Positions 1 to 8,452 of a stretch of 64,000 bases of DNA are shown piece after piece. How positions within the stretch are numbered: the stretch's first letter is position 1; each line of letters opens with the position of its first letter. The translations under genes and the position numbers were made by a program. The stretch spans positions 1-64,000 of the forward strand of contig NZ_UFQC01000025.1 of NCBI RefSeq assembly GCF_900496975.1, read 5' to 3'. The notes beneath the pieces are model-generated. The model did not search any database. It saw only the letters and a list, made by a program, of their open reading frames with translations, and was not told where the DNA came from. The stretch comes from Achromobacter veterisilvae. Lineage in GTDB: Bacteria; Pseudomonadota; Gammaproteobacteria; Burkholderiales; Burkholderiaceae_B.

Positions 1-328
1 CGCGCGCCGCCGCCGAGCCGGCGGCGGCGCCGGCCAGCAGCGGCGCGGCCAGGATGGCGCTGGCCAGCAGCGGTTCGGTGCAGAGCGCGGCGCCGGCGCC
101 CTCCATCAGCAGCATGGTTTCTTCCGGCCCCAGGCCCAGGCCGCCGTCGTCCTGCGGCACTGTCAGTCCCAGCCAGCCCAGTTCGCCCATGGCTTGCCAG
201 GCCTCGGAGGGGGCGCCCGCGGGCTGGCCCAGCCGTTCGAGATGGCGATCGAATCCGTAGGCGGTCGAAAAGTAATCGAACACGCTTGCGCGGATCATCT
301 CTTGTTCTTCGGAGAGGTTCAGGTTCAT
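1..328 (-). CDS. Acyl-CoA dehydrogenase, N-terminal part (runs off left edge)
   Basis: The minus strand reads open from ATG at 328 to the window edge (109 codons). The protein starts MNLNLSEEQEMIRASVFDYF, the usual N-terminal helix of acyl-CoA dehydrogenases, and continues with MGELGWLGLTVPQDDGGLGLG, which matches the family's first conserved segment. It is therefore a flavoprotein that would introduce the alpha,beta double bond into an acyl-CoA. It lies 13 bases downstream of another acyl-CoA dehydrogenase gene, so the two are probably co-translated; adjacent pairs of this kind often encode the two subunits of a heterotetramer. The FAD-binding and C-terminal parts are outside the window, so its catalytic base cannot be checked. 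Confidence 0.85.
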   Translation of the reverse strand, partial: MNLNLSEEQEMIRASVFDYFSTAYGFDRHLERLGQPAGAPSEAWQAMGELGWLGLTVPQDDGGLGLGPEETMLLMEGAGAALCTEPLLASAILAAPLLAGAAAGSAAAR

Positions 329-341
329 GGCGTGTCCTTGC

Positions 342-1526
342 TTATTTCTGGAACCGGCTCTTGGCGATCACGGTCTTCTGGATTTCGGAGCTGCCGCCAT
401 AGATGGTGGCCACGCGGTTGAAGAGGTGGTCGCCCAGCAGGCCATGGGCCGTGGCGTCGCCGATCGGCGACTGCGTATAGCGGCCGGTGTAGACCATGCC
501 GTAGCGGCCGGCGAGGTCCAGCAGCAGTTCGGTCAGGGCCTGGCAGATTTCCGAGCCTTCGATCTTCAGCATGGAGGAATCCGCGACGTCGAAGCCCGCT
601 CCCGGGCGGTAGGCCGAGAGGGCGCGCAGCTCGGTCAGTTCGAGCGCGCGCAGGCGGGCCTCGATCTCGCACAGGCGCTGGCGGTAGAGCGGGTTGTCGA
701 TCGGGCGGCTGCCGTCGGCCAGCGGATGCGAGGCCAGGCGCTGCGCGCGCGCCAACTGCATGCGCGAGCGGCCCACGCGGGCGATCATGGCGCGTTCATG
801 GCCGAGCAGGAACTTGGCGTAAGTCCAGCCTTCGCCTTCCTTGCCCACCAGCCCCGACTTGGGGACGCGGACGTCGTTGAAGAACACTTCGCAGATACTG
901 GCGCCTTCGTCGATGGTGCGCACCGGCCGGACTTCGACGCCGGGCGTCTTCATGTCGAGCAGTAGGAAGGAAATGCCCTGCTGCGGCTTGCCCGTGTCGG
1001 CCGTGCGCGCCAGGCAGAACATCATGTCCGCGAAGCGCCCGTGCGTCGTCCAGGCTTTCTGGCCGTTGAGCAGGTAGTGGTCGCCGCGGTCGACGGCGCG
1101 GGTGCGCAGCGAGGCCAGGTCGGAACCGGCGTTCGGCTCGGAGAAGCCCTGGCACCACCACGTGTCGGAGTTCAGGATGGCGGGCAGGTATCGGGCCTTC
1201 TGTTCTTCCGAACCGAAGGTGTAGATCACCGGCCCCACCATGGAGATCCCGAACGGGATGGTCTCGGGCGCGCATTGCAGCGCCAGCTCGTGGAGGAACA
1301 CGCGCTGCTTGCTCAGGCTCCAGCCCGTGCCGCCGTATTGCGCGGGCCAGGCCGGCGCGATCCAGCCCTGGCGGTGCAAGTGCTTCTGCCAGTCCACGTA
1401 TTCCTGCTTTTCCAGTTTCTCGCCGTACAGGACTTTGCGGCGGACGTTCTCGGGCAGGTGGGCCTGCGCGAAGCGGCGGACTTCCAGCCGGAATTCCCGC
1501 TCTTCGGGCGTGACTTCAATATCCAT
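342..1526 (-). CDS. Acyl-CoA dehydrogenase (394 aa)
   Basis: A full-length acyl-CoA dehydrogenase. It starts MDIEVTPEEREF, has the FAD/substrate segment CQGFSEPNAGSDLASLRTRA and the C-terminal motif IYGGSSEIQK. I chose the ATG at 1526 because the upstream in-frame extension is not family-like. At the position where many family members carry the catalytic glutamate (YEGT/S) this protein has YGGS, so the base is either elsewhere or supplied by a partner subunit. It lies between an IclR regulator (25 bases upstream) and a second acyl-CoA dehydrogenase (13 bases downstream), in an operon with a CoA ligase. The acyl-CoA substrate is unknown; a role in catabolism of an aromatic, branched or cyclic acid is inference. 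Confidence 0.9.
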   Translation of the reverse strand: MDIEVTPEEREFRLEVRRFAQAHLPENVRRKVLYGEKLEKQEYVDWQKHLHRQGWIAPAWPAQYGGTGWSLSKQRVFLHELALQCAPETIPFGISMVGPVIYTFGSEEQKARYLPAILNSDTWWCQGFSEPNAGSDLASLRTRAVDRGDHYLLNGQKAWTTHGRFADMMFCLARTADTGKPQQGISFLLLDMKTPGVEVRPVRTIDEGASICEVFFNDVRVPKSGLVGKEGEGWTYAKFLLGHERAMIARVGRSRMQLARAQRLASHPLADGSRPIDNPLYRQRLCEIEARLRALELTELRALSAYRPGAGFDVADSSMLKIEGSEICQALTELLLDLAGRYGMVYTGRYTQSPIGDATAHGLLGDHLFNRVATIYGGSSEIQKTVIAKSRFQK

Positions 1527-1551
1527 GGTGGTGATCGCTTTGTGGGTGCCT

Positions 1552-2415
1552 TCAGATCGGCGGGATGGAAGAGGGCGCCTTGATGTGGATGGGCACATCC
1601 GGCAGGAACTCGGCGGCGACGTCATTGACCGTGCCCGGGATGTCGCGCAGGCGCGCCGCGACGTCCTGCCGGGTGCCGGCGATGGCCAGGGCCAGCAGGC
1701 CGGCGCGGTCGCCGGCGCCGGGGTCGCTGACCAGCGCGAAGGAAAAGGACGCGCGGTTGGCGCTTTGCAGGCGGTGCGAATACACGAAACCGGCCTGGCG
1801 GGCCTTGTCGACGATGGCCAGCACCTGCCGCAAGGACGAGACCGGCGATTTGTGTTCGGCGCGCGCCAGGCAGACGCTGGCGATGGCGCACACCTCGTCG
1901 TCGGGCAGTTGCGCCAGCAGCGCGTAGCCCATGCCGGTGTCGATCAGCGGGCGCACGACGCCGATCGGAACCTGAGTCTTGCGGTCCTTGGCGCCGTAGA
2001 GCACGTGGGCGTACTGGACGTAGCGGCCGCTGCGCTGGCCGAGGATGATGCTCAGGCCCAGCCGTTCGCCCAGCGCGCGCATGGCCAGGCGAAGATTGCT
2101 GCGGGGCAGGGCCAGGTCGTGCACCCAGCCGCCCAGCAGGTTGAGCCGCAGGCTGGGCATGTAGGTGCCGTCGTCAGGGTTGTGGCACAGGTAGCCCATG
2201 CGCATCAGCGTCTGGACCAGCATCCAGGTGCTGGACTGCGGATAGCCGCTGGCGCGCACGATCTCCGCCAGGCTGACCGGACGCCCCAGTTGTTCGAGCA
2301 ATTCGATCAGTTCGAGCACGCGCTGGGCCGATTTGACCGAGCGCTGGCCCAGGTCGCGAGTGCTGTCCTTGACGGAAGCGTCGGGGAGTTCGAGCCGGCG
2401 GGAGGATCGGGACAT
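1552..2415 (-). CDS. IclR-family transcriptional regulator
   Basis: A 287-residue protein with an N-terminal winged helix-turn-helix (about residues 25-85: SVKSAQRVLELIELLEQLG then LAEIVRASGYPQSSTWMLVQ) and a C-terminal IclR effector-binding domain (about 100-275). IclR proteins bind a small-molecule effector, often an aromatic or organic acid, and control the neighbouring catabolic genes. The gene sits inside the operon: 13 bases downstream of the Bug binding protein gene and 25 bases upstream of the acyl-CoA dehydrogenase gene, so it is probably made with its targets. The effector cannot be read from the sequence. Confidence 0.9.
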   Translation of the reverse strand: MSRSSRRLELPDASVKDSTRDLGQRSVKSAQRVLELIELLEQLGRPVSLAEIVRASGYPQSSTWMLVQTLMRMGYLCHNPDDGTYMPSLRLNLLGGWVHDLALPRSNLRLAMRALGERLGLSIILGQRSGRYVQYAHVLYGAKDRKTQVPIGVVRPLIDTGMGYALLAQLPDDEVCAIASVCLARAEHKSPVSSLRQVLAIVDKARQAGFVYSHRLQSANRASFSFALVSDPGAGDRAGLLALAIAGTRQDVAARLRDIPGTVNDVAAEFLPDVPIHIKAPSSIPPI

Positions 2416-2428
2416 GGCGGGTGGCCGG

Positions 2429-3415
2429 TCAGTCGGTGCGGATGTTGGCCTTGTTCGCCAGGTCGGCCCAGCGCTGCAGGTCGGTCTGGAAGAAGGCGGC
2501 GAAGGACTTGGGGTCGCTGCCGACCGGATCCAGGTTCATGCCGACGAGCTTGGACTGGACTTCCGGCGCCTTGACGGCGTCGGCGATCTGCGCCGCCATG
2601 TCCTGGACGATGGCGTCGGGCGTGCCCTTGGCCGCGAACAGCCCGAACCAGGCGCCCAGGTTGAAGCCCTGATAGCCGAGTTCCGCCATGGTGGGGATCT
2701 GCGGCAGCGTGGCCATGCGCTTGTCGCCGGTCACGGCCAGCACTCGGACCCGGTCCGAATTCAGGTGCGGCAACGCCGAGCCGATGTCGGGAAAGGCGAA
2801 CGAGACCACGCCGGCCAACAGATCGGACATCATGGGCGCGGCGCCCTTGTACGGCACGTGCTGGGCGTTGGTTTTCGTTTCCTGCAGGAATTGCGCGCCC
2901 AGGAAATGGCCGGTCGAACCGTTGCCGTACGAACCGTAGCTGTATTTCTGGGGCGAGGCGCGCAGCGCTTCCACGAGGGCCTTGACCGAGTCCGCGTCGA
3001 CGCCGCCGCGGTTGACCACGAGCACGTTGGACGACCTGGCGACCAGCGATACCGGGATGAAATCGCGGTCGACCTGGTACGGCAGCTTGATCGTGGAGGT
3101 GGCCGGCAGTTGCGACATGGTGGTGAATCCCAGCATGAAGGTGTAGCCGTCGGTCGGCGCGCCCAGCACCGCGTTGCCCGCGATGACGCCGGAGCCGCCG
3201 GCGCGGTTCTCGACCACGATGGGCTGCTTGAGGGCGCCGCCGATATGCTGGGCCAGCAGGCGGGCGACGGTGTCGGCCCCGCCGCCGGCGGCGCTGGGCA
3301 CGATGAAGCGGATCGGCCGCGCGGGCCAGCCGTCCGCCGCGTGGGCGGGCAGGCTGCACGCCGCGACGATCGCGGCCGCCGCCGCGAGGAAATGCCTTCT
3401 GGCTGCCAGTTTCAT
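2429..3415 (-). CDS. Bug/TctC-family periplasmic substrate-binding protein
   Basis: A 328-residue protein of the tripartite tricarboxylate transporter receptor family. It has an export signal (MKLAARRHFLAAAAAIVAAC, ending near PAHA), in which ARRHFLA resembles a twin-arginine motif. Family signatures follow: WPARPIRFIVPSAAGGGADTVAR, QPIVVENRAGGSGVIAGN, PTDGYT and a VPYKGAAPMMSDLLAG segment. Such proteins bind carboxylates or amides in the periplasm. No TctA/TctB membrane genes are nearby, so it is an orphan binding protein, as is common in Alcaligenaceae. Its place between the CoA ligase and IclR genes suggests it binds the acid that the ligase activates; that is inference. Confidence 0.9.
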   Translation of the reverse strand: MKLAARRHFLAAAAAIVAACSLPAHAADGWPARPIRFIVPSAAGGGADTVARLLAQHIGGALKQPIVVENRAGGSGVIAGNAVLGAPTDGYTFMLGFTTMSQLPATSTIKLPYQVDRDFIPVSLVARSSNVLVVNRGGVDADSVKALVEALRASPQKYSYGSYGNGSTGHFLGAQFLQETKTNAQHVPYKGAAPMMSDLLAGVVSFAFPDIGSALPHLNSDRVRVLAVTGDKRMATLPQIPTMAELGYQGFNLGAWFGLFAAKGTPDAIVQDMAAQIADAVKAPEVQSKLVGMNLDPVGSDPKSFAAFFQTDLQRWADLANKANIRTD

Positions 3416-3457
3416 GCTTGTCTCCTGTTGTTGGGTATTTTCTATGGGTGTGCCGAA

Positions 3458-4981
3458 TCAGATTCCGCGCGCCATGTCGACCATGGCCTTGCGGAGGATT
3501 TTTCCGTTGTCCGCCGCTGGCAGGCGGGCCAGCAGGACGATCTTCTGGGGCCGTTTGTAGGGCGCCAGCCGCTCGCGAGCGAATGTCTGGAGGGCGTCCG
3601 CCTGGACGCAGCGGCCTTCCTCGGCTTCGACGAACGCGACGATCTGCTCGTCGCCATCCTTGGGGACGCCGACCACACAGGACTGGCGCACGCCGGCATA
3701 CGCGTTCAGCGCCGCCTCGACTTCGCTGGGGTAGACGTTGAAGCCGGAACGGATGATGAGATCCTTGATGCGGCCCATGACGAAAAGCGCGCCGTCCGGG
3801 TCCTCGCGCAGCAGGTCGCCGGTGCGCAGCCAACCGTCCTGGCCGAGGGCCTGGGCCGTCTGTTCGGGCGCCTTGTAATAACCCTTCATGACGTTGGGCC
3901 CGCGCACCTGCAGTTCGCCGACTTCGCCCGGCGCGACCTCCCGCGCTTGCTCATCCACGATGCGCGCCCGCATGCCGGGAATCAGGTAACCCACGCTCAG
4001 GTCCGTGCGCCGCTGGCGGTAGGGGACCATGCTGATCGTCGGCGAAGCTTCGGTCAGTCCGTAGCCATTGTTTATCGGTTCGCCGAAGATGGCTTCGATC
4101 CGGGCCTTCAGGGACGGGTCCAGCGGCGCCCCGCCGCAATGCAGCAGGCGGATCTTCGGCGCGGCGATGGCGGTCCCCTGTTCGTGGGCTTGCAACAGGC
4201 GCACGTACATGGCGGGCACGCCGTGCAGCATCGTCACGCCCTCGGCCAGGGCGGCAACCGCGTGCGCGATGTCGAAGCGGCCGGCCAGTTGCAGCGTGGC
4301 CCCGGCGCCCAGCGCGGCGAGCGCCACGGTGCTCAGGCCGTAAACGTGGGAGATGGGCAGCGCCGAATACACGCGGTCGTCCGGGCCGGTCCCGCGGGCG
4401 TGGCGCGCGACCGCCGAGGAATGGCCCAGGTTCGCGTGCGTGAGCATCACGCCCTTGGGGGTGCCGGTGGTGCCGCTGGTGTAGATCATGACGGCGACCT
4501 GTTCGCGCGCGTCGGCCTGCACGGGTTCGGCGCGCGCGGCGGGATCGGCCGCGGTGCAGGAGTAGGCAAGCCCCGCCACCTCGAACTCGCTTGCGCCGTG
4601 GCGCAGGCCGTGGGCGCGGGCGTCGGCGGACAGGCCGCTGGCGGCCAGCAGCAGCCGGGGTTCGCAGTGCGCCTTGATGGCATCGACCTCGATGCCGGTC
4701 ATGCGGGCGTTGACGACGACCGCCCAGGCGTCCAGCCGGCTGCAGGCCAGCACGGCGGCCAGTTGGGCGCAGCCGCTTTCGCCGACCACCAGCAGGCGGT
4801 CGCCGGCGCGCAGCCCGCGGGCCGTCAGCGCGTCCGCCAGCGCGAGGACGGCGGCATCGAGCTGCGCGTAGGTCCAGGCGCCTTCATCGGAAACCAGGGC
4901 CACATGGTCGGCCTGGTGCGGCAGGTGCCGGGCGACCAGTTGGTGGATACGGAAATCGGTATCGGGAAGATCGGCGGACAT
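3458..4981 (-). CDS. Class I AMP-forming acyl-CoA ligase
   Basis: A 507-residue adenylate-forming enzyme that would activate a carboxylic acid to its CoA thioester with ATP. The phosphate-binding motif YTSGTTGTPKG is at residues 167-177, the NNGYGLTEASP motif follows mid-protein, then the hinge region TGDLLREDPDGALFVMGRIK, and the catalytic lysine is K494 (NGKILRK). Size fits the short acyl/aryl ligases. It is the first gene of a minus-strand operon ending in two acyl-CoA dehydrogenases, giving the order activation then dehydrogenation. It is divergent from the aldolase gene at 5237. The substrate is not evident. Confidence 0.9.
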   Translation of the reverse strand: MSADLPDTDFRIHQLVARHLPHQADHVALVSDEGAWTYAQLDAAVLALADALTARGLRAGDRLLVVGESGCAQLAAVLACSRLDAWAVVVNARMTGIEVDAIKAHCEPRLLLAASGLSADARAHGLRHGASEFEVAGLAYSCTAADPAARAEPVQADAREQVAVMIYTSGTTGTPKGVMLTHANLGHSSAVARHARGTGPDDRVYSALPISHVYGLSTVALAALGAGATLQLAGRFDIAHAVAALAEGVTMLHGVPAMYVRLLQAHEQGTAIAAPKIRLLHCGGAPLDPSLKARIEAIFGEPINNGYGLTEASPTISMVPYRQRRTDLSVGYLIPGMRARIVDEQAREVAPGEVGELQVRGPNVMKGYYKAPEQTAQALGQDGWLRTGDLLREDPDGALFVMGRIKDLIIRSGFNVYPSEVEAALNAYAGVRQSCVVGVPKDGDEQIVAFVEAEEGRCVQADALQTFARERLAPYKRPQKIVLLARLPAADNGKILRKAMVDMARGI

Positions 4982-5051
4982 AGGAGCGGCAAGGTGTCTG
5001 TGCGGGACTGCGGATGAGCCGAATCATAGGAATGATGATGGGCCATTTCCA

Positions 5052-5063
5052 TCACATATGTGA
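5052..5063. promoter_or_regulatory. 12-bp palindrome in divergent promoter region
   Basis: TCACATATGTGA is a perfect palindrome in the 255-base region between the CoA ligase gene (minus) and the aldolase gene (plus). It lies 71 bases upstream of the ligase start codon. It could be the operator of the IclR regulator encoded in the operon, but nothing links them directly. Confidence 0.35.
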
Positions 5064-5236
5064 ATTATCCGCGCGCCCCGCCAGGCCGCGGCGTGTCCGG
5101 GCGGGGGAGGGCGGGCCGCCAGGGTGGCCGGCCGGCGGACGCCGGGCGCGCCGGTTCCGGGCCAAAGCGAATAAAGTGCTGGGCAAGGCCCGGGGCGCGG
5201 TCGCCCCGGGGCGGATTCCACATACGAGGAGACGGC

Positions 5237-6001
5237 ATGGATACGGCAGGCAAAACGGGCGGCGGCGTGCGCGAACGCGTGGGCGAGACGGAATGGCAGG
5301 TGCGCAAGGACCTGGCGGCGCTGTACCGGCTGGTGGCGCTGTTCGGCTGGGATGACCTGATCTTCACGCACATCACGGCCAAGGTGCCGGGCACGGAACA
5401 CTTCCTGATCAATCCCTACGGAATGATGTTCGACGAAATCACGGCGTCCAGCCTGGTCAAGATCGACCTCGACGGCCGCAAGGTGATGGAGTCCGAGTAC
5501 GACATCAACCCGGCCGGTTTCACGATCCATAGCTGTATCCACGCGGCCCGCAAGGACGCGATGTGCGTGCTGCATACGCATTCGATCAATGGCGTGGCGG
5601 TATCGGCGCAGAAGGAAGGGCTGCTGCCCCTGTCGCAGTTCGCGTTCATCGTGCTGCGTTCGCTCAGCTATCACGATTACGAAGGCCTGGCGCTCAATCC
5701 CGAGGAGCAGCCGCGCCTGGTGCGCGACCTGGGCGCCAACAACTACCTCATCCTGCGCAACCACGGCCTGCTGACCGTGGGGCAGAGCATGGCCGAGGCG
5801 TTCCAGGCCATGCACCGGCTGGAGGCCGCCTGCATGGTGCAGGTGCGAGCCCAGGCGGGCGGGGAACTGACCTTCATCCCGCCCGAGGTATTGGCGCGCG
5901 CGGCGGTGGAATCGCCCGCCGACCGCGCGCACAAGGCCATGCTGGCCTGGCCCGGACTGCTGCGCCGGCTGGACCGCCGCAACCCCGGCTACGCGGACTA
6001 G
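5237..6001 (+). CDS. Class II aldolase/adducin-family protein
   Basis: A 254-residue protein of the zinc-dependent class II aldolase fold. Three metal-site segments are visible: FTHITAKVPG near residue 45, LHTHSINGVAVSAQ near 118 and LRNHGLLTVG near 175. ATG 5237 is preferred over upstream in-frame starts because an ACGAGGAG ribosome site sits just before it and the family homology starts a few residues in. Members cleave or decarboxylate hydroxy-acids or sugar phosphates; the substrate here is unknown. The gene stands alone on the plus strand, divergent from the CoA ligase operon and followed by a terminator at 6095. Confidence 0.85.
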   Translation: MDTAGKTGGGVRERVGETEWQVRKDLAALYRLVALFGWDDLIFTHITAKVPGTEHFLINPYGMMFDEITASSLVKIDLDGRKVMESEYDINPAGFTIHSCIHAARKDAMCVLHTHSINGVAVSAQKEGLLPLSQFAFIVLRSLSYHDYEGLALNPEEQPRLVRDLGANNYLILRNHGLLTVGQSMAEAFQAMHRLEAACMVQVRAQAGGELTFIPPEVLARAAVESPADRAHKAMLAWPGLLRRLDRRNPGYAD

Positions 6002-6019
6002 CGAGCGCGGCGGCGCGCG

Positions 6020-6055
6020 ACTGTACTCTTTCGCCGCCGTCCGAACTGCACTCTT
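6020..6055. promoter_or_regulatory. Direct repeat ACTGYACTCTT, possible regulator site
   Basis: ACTGTACTCTT (6020-6030) and ACTGCACTCTT (6045-6055) are near-identical direct repeats 25 bases apart, between the aldolase stop and the oxidoreductase start. The spacing puts them on similar helix faces. This is a weak candidate for an operator. Confidence 0.25.
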
Positions 6056-6094
6056 CGCGAGGGCGGCGGCTTCTCTATATTGGACTCCTGGCTC

Positions 6095-6122
6095 GCGCCG
6101 GCCCCAGGGCCGGCGCTTTTTT
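6095..6122 (+). terminator. Rho-independent terminator after aldolase gene
   Basis: GCGCCGGCCC pairs with GGGCCGGCGC (6107-6116) and is followed by six T's (6117-6122). It should end transcription from the aldolase gene about 100 bases after its stop. It lies only 33 bases before the oxidoreductase start codon, so that gene either has a promoter inside this gap or is expressed by read-through. Confidence 0.8.
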
Positions 6123-6154
6123 CCCGCCCTCCGGGATCGACCAAGGAGATTCAC

Positions 6155-8452
6155 ATGAGCAAGCGACGCGACGTGCCGGGCATCAGGCCTTACGGCGGGC
6201 CGGCTGGCGGCTGGGGAGCGCTCAAGGCGACCGCGCAGGCCGTCCGGCAGCAGATGGACCGCATCGAGGCGCCCATCGTCCTGCTGCGGACCAATCAGCC
6301 CACCGGCTTCGACTGTCCCGGCTGCGCCTGGCCGGACAAGGAACATCGCTCCACCTTCCAGTTCTGCGAGAACGGCGCCAAGGCCGTCACCTGGGAGGCG
6401 ACGACCAAGCGCGTGACGCCGGAGTTCTTCGAAAAGAACACCGTGTCGTCGCTGTTGCGGCTTTCCGATTTCGAACTGGAAGGCATGGGGCGGCTGACCC
6501 ATCCCATGGCCTACGACCGCGCCACCGACACGTTCCGCGCGGTTTCCTGGGACCAGGCCTTCGAACGCATCGGCGCGGTGCTGCGCGGGCTGTCTTCGCC
6601 GGACCAGGTCGAGTTTTATACCTCGGGCCGCGCGTCGAACGAGGCCGCCTACCTGTTCCAGCTATACGCCCGGGAATTCGGGACGAACAATTTCCCCGAT
6701 TGCTCGAACATGTGCCACGAGCCGACCAGCGTGGGCCTGCCGCGCTCCATCGGGATCGGCAAGGGCACCGTGTCGCTGGCGGATTTCGAGGAGACCGAGC
6801 TCATCATTTCCATCGGCCACAACCCCGGGACGAATCATCCCCGGATGATGGGCACGCTGCACGAGGCCGCGCGGCGCAAAGTCCCCATCATCGTGTTCAA
6901 CCCGCTGCGCGAGCGCGCGCTGGAGCGGTTCGCCGATCCGCAGAGCCTCATCGAAATGGCCACCTACGGCTCCACGCCGATCGCATCGTCCTACCTACAG
7001 GTCAGGGCGGGCGGCGACGCGGCCGCGCTCAAGGGCATCATGAAGGCGCTGCTGGACATGGAGGCGGAGACGGGCGGCGTGCTGGACCGCGATTTCATCG
7101 CGGCGCACACCGAAGGGTTCGACGCGCTGGCGGCGGATCTGCTGGCGACGCAATGGACGGACATCGAAAAGGAAAGCGGGCTGGCCCGCGCGGACCTGGA
7201 AGGCGTCGCGCACGCCTACGCCAGGTCGAAGGCCACCATCGTTACCTACGGCATGGGCATCACGCAGCACAATACCGGCACGGCGAACGTGCGCCTGATC
7301 GCGGACCTGTTGCTGATGCGGGGAAACTTCGGCAAGCCCGGCGCGGGCATCTGTCCGTTGCGCGGCCATTCCAACGTGCAGGGAAACCGCACGGTGGGCA
7401 TTACCGAGAAGCCGTCCGGGGAATTCCTGGCCCGCATCGAGGACGTATTCGGCTTTCCGCCGCCGCATGCGCACGGCCACGACGCCGTGAAGGCGATGCA
7501 GGCCATGATAGACGGCTCGGCGAAGGCCCTGATCTGCCTGGGTGGAAACTTCGCCGTGGCGCTGCCCGACCCTGAACTCAGCTTTCCGGCCATGGGCATG
7601 CTGGACCTGAGCGTGCACGTGGGCACCAAGCTCAATCGCTCGCACCTGCTGGTGGCCAAGGAGACGTTCCTGCTTCCGTGCCTGGGGCGGACGGAACTCG
7701 ATATGCAGGAGAGCGGCGCGCAGTCCGTCACGGTGGAAGATTCGATGTCCATGGTGCACGCCTCGGCCGGCAAGCTCAAGCCGGCCTCCGAGCACTTGCG
7801 CTCGGAACCCGCCATCGTGGCGGGCATGGCGAGCGCGACGCTGCCGGACAGCAAGGTGGCGTGGCTGGACCTGGTGGCCGACTACGACAGGATCCGCGGC
7901 CTGATCGAACGCACGGTGCCCGGATTCGACGGCTACAACGCGCGCATCCGGGTGCCGGGCGGCTTCCGCCTGCCGCTGCCGCCCACCGAACGCAAGTGGG
8001 AAACGCCCTCGGGCAAGGCCGTCTTTTCCGTGTTCCGCGGGTTGCGGGAAAGCTACGACGCCTGGGACGACGATGTCCTGCGCCTGGTCACCATCCGCAG
8101 CCACGACCAGTACAACACCACGATCTACGCGATGGACGACCGCTACCGGGGCGTGTTCGGCCGGCGCGACATCCTGTTCATGAACGCGGCGGACCTTGCC
8201 GCGCGCGGCCTGGAACACGGCGACCTGGTCGACATCGAGACGATTTCGGCGGACCGGGCGCTGCGCCTGCCGGGCATCACCGTCGTCGAATACGACATCG
8301 CGCGCGGCTCGGCGGCCGCCTATTACCCCGAAGCCAATGTGCTGGTTCCCCTGGATTACATCGACGAAGACAGCGGCACGCCGTCGTACAAGTCGATACC
8401 CGTGCGGGTCCTGCGGTCCCGCGCGGACCGGCCGGAGCGGGAGGCGGCATGA
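6155..8452 (+). CDS. FdhF/YdeP-family molybdopterin oxidoreductase
   Basis: A 765-residue member of the molybdopterin oxidoreductase superfamily, YdeP-like branch. Features include the N-terminal cysteine segment TGFDCPGCAWPDKEH (about residues 51-65), the candidate molybdenum ligand C187 in SNMCHEPTS, the cofactor-binding stretch LIISIGHNPGTNHPRM, a GKPGAGICPLRGHSNVQGNR segment and a C-terminal dinucleotide-binding domain (FGRRDILFMNAADLA). ATG 6155 is preceded by AAGGAG. The YdeP group is related to formate dehydrogenase H but its physiological substrate is not settled. No signal peptide is seen, so it should be cytoplasmic. Its stop overlaps the start of the bestrophin-like gene. Confidence 0.88.
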   Translation: MSKRRDVPGIRPYGGPAGGWGALKATAQAVRQQMDRIEAPIVLLRTNQPTGFDCPGCAWPDKEHRSTFQFCENGAKAVTWEATTKRVTPEFFEKNTVSSLLRLSDFELEGMGRLTHPMAYDRATDTFRAVSWDQAFERIGAVLRGLSSPDQVEFYTSGRASNEAAYLFQLYAREFGTNNFPDCSNMCHEPTSVGLPRSIGIGKGTVSLADFEETELIISIGHNPGTNHPRMMGTLHEAARRKVPIIVFNPLRERALERFADPQSLIEMATYGSTPIASSYLQVRAGGDAAALKGIMKALLDMEAETGGVLDRDFIAAHTEGFDALAADLLATQWTDIEKESGLARADLEGVAHAYARSKATIVTYGMGITQHNTGTANVRLIADLLLMRGNFGKPGAGICPLRGHSNVQGNRTVGITEKPSGEFLARIEDVFGFPPPHAHGHDAVKAMQAMIDGSAKALICLGGNFAVALPDPELSFPAMGMLDLSVHVGTKLNRSHLLVAKETFLLPCLGRTELDMQESGAQSVTVEDSMSMVHASAGKLKPASEHLRSEPAIVAGMASATLPDSKVAWLDLVADYDRIRGLIERTVPGFDGYNARIRVPGGFRLPLPPTERKWETPSGKAVFSVFRGLRESYDAWDDDVLRLVTIRSHDQYNTTIYAMDDRYRGVFGRRDILFMNAADLAARGLEHGDLVDIETISADRALRLPGITVVEYDIARGSAAAYYPEANVLVPLDYIDEDSGTPSYKSIPVRVLRSRADRPEREAA

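Noticed and set aside
2333..5017. Long open frame opposite the ligase, Bug and IclR genes
   Set aside because: It is antisense to three genes with clear families, has no recognisable domain, and is explained by high GC at third codon positions.
6155..8452. Selenocysteine in the FdhF-like protein
   Set aside because: The frame has no internal TGA and the candidate ligand is a cysteine codon (C187), so it is not a selenoprotein.
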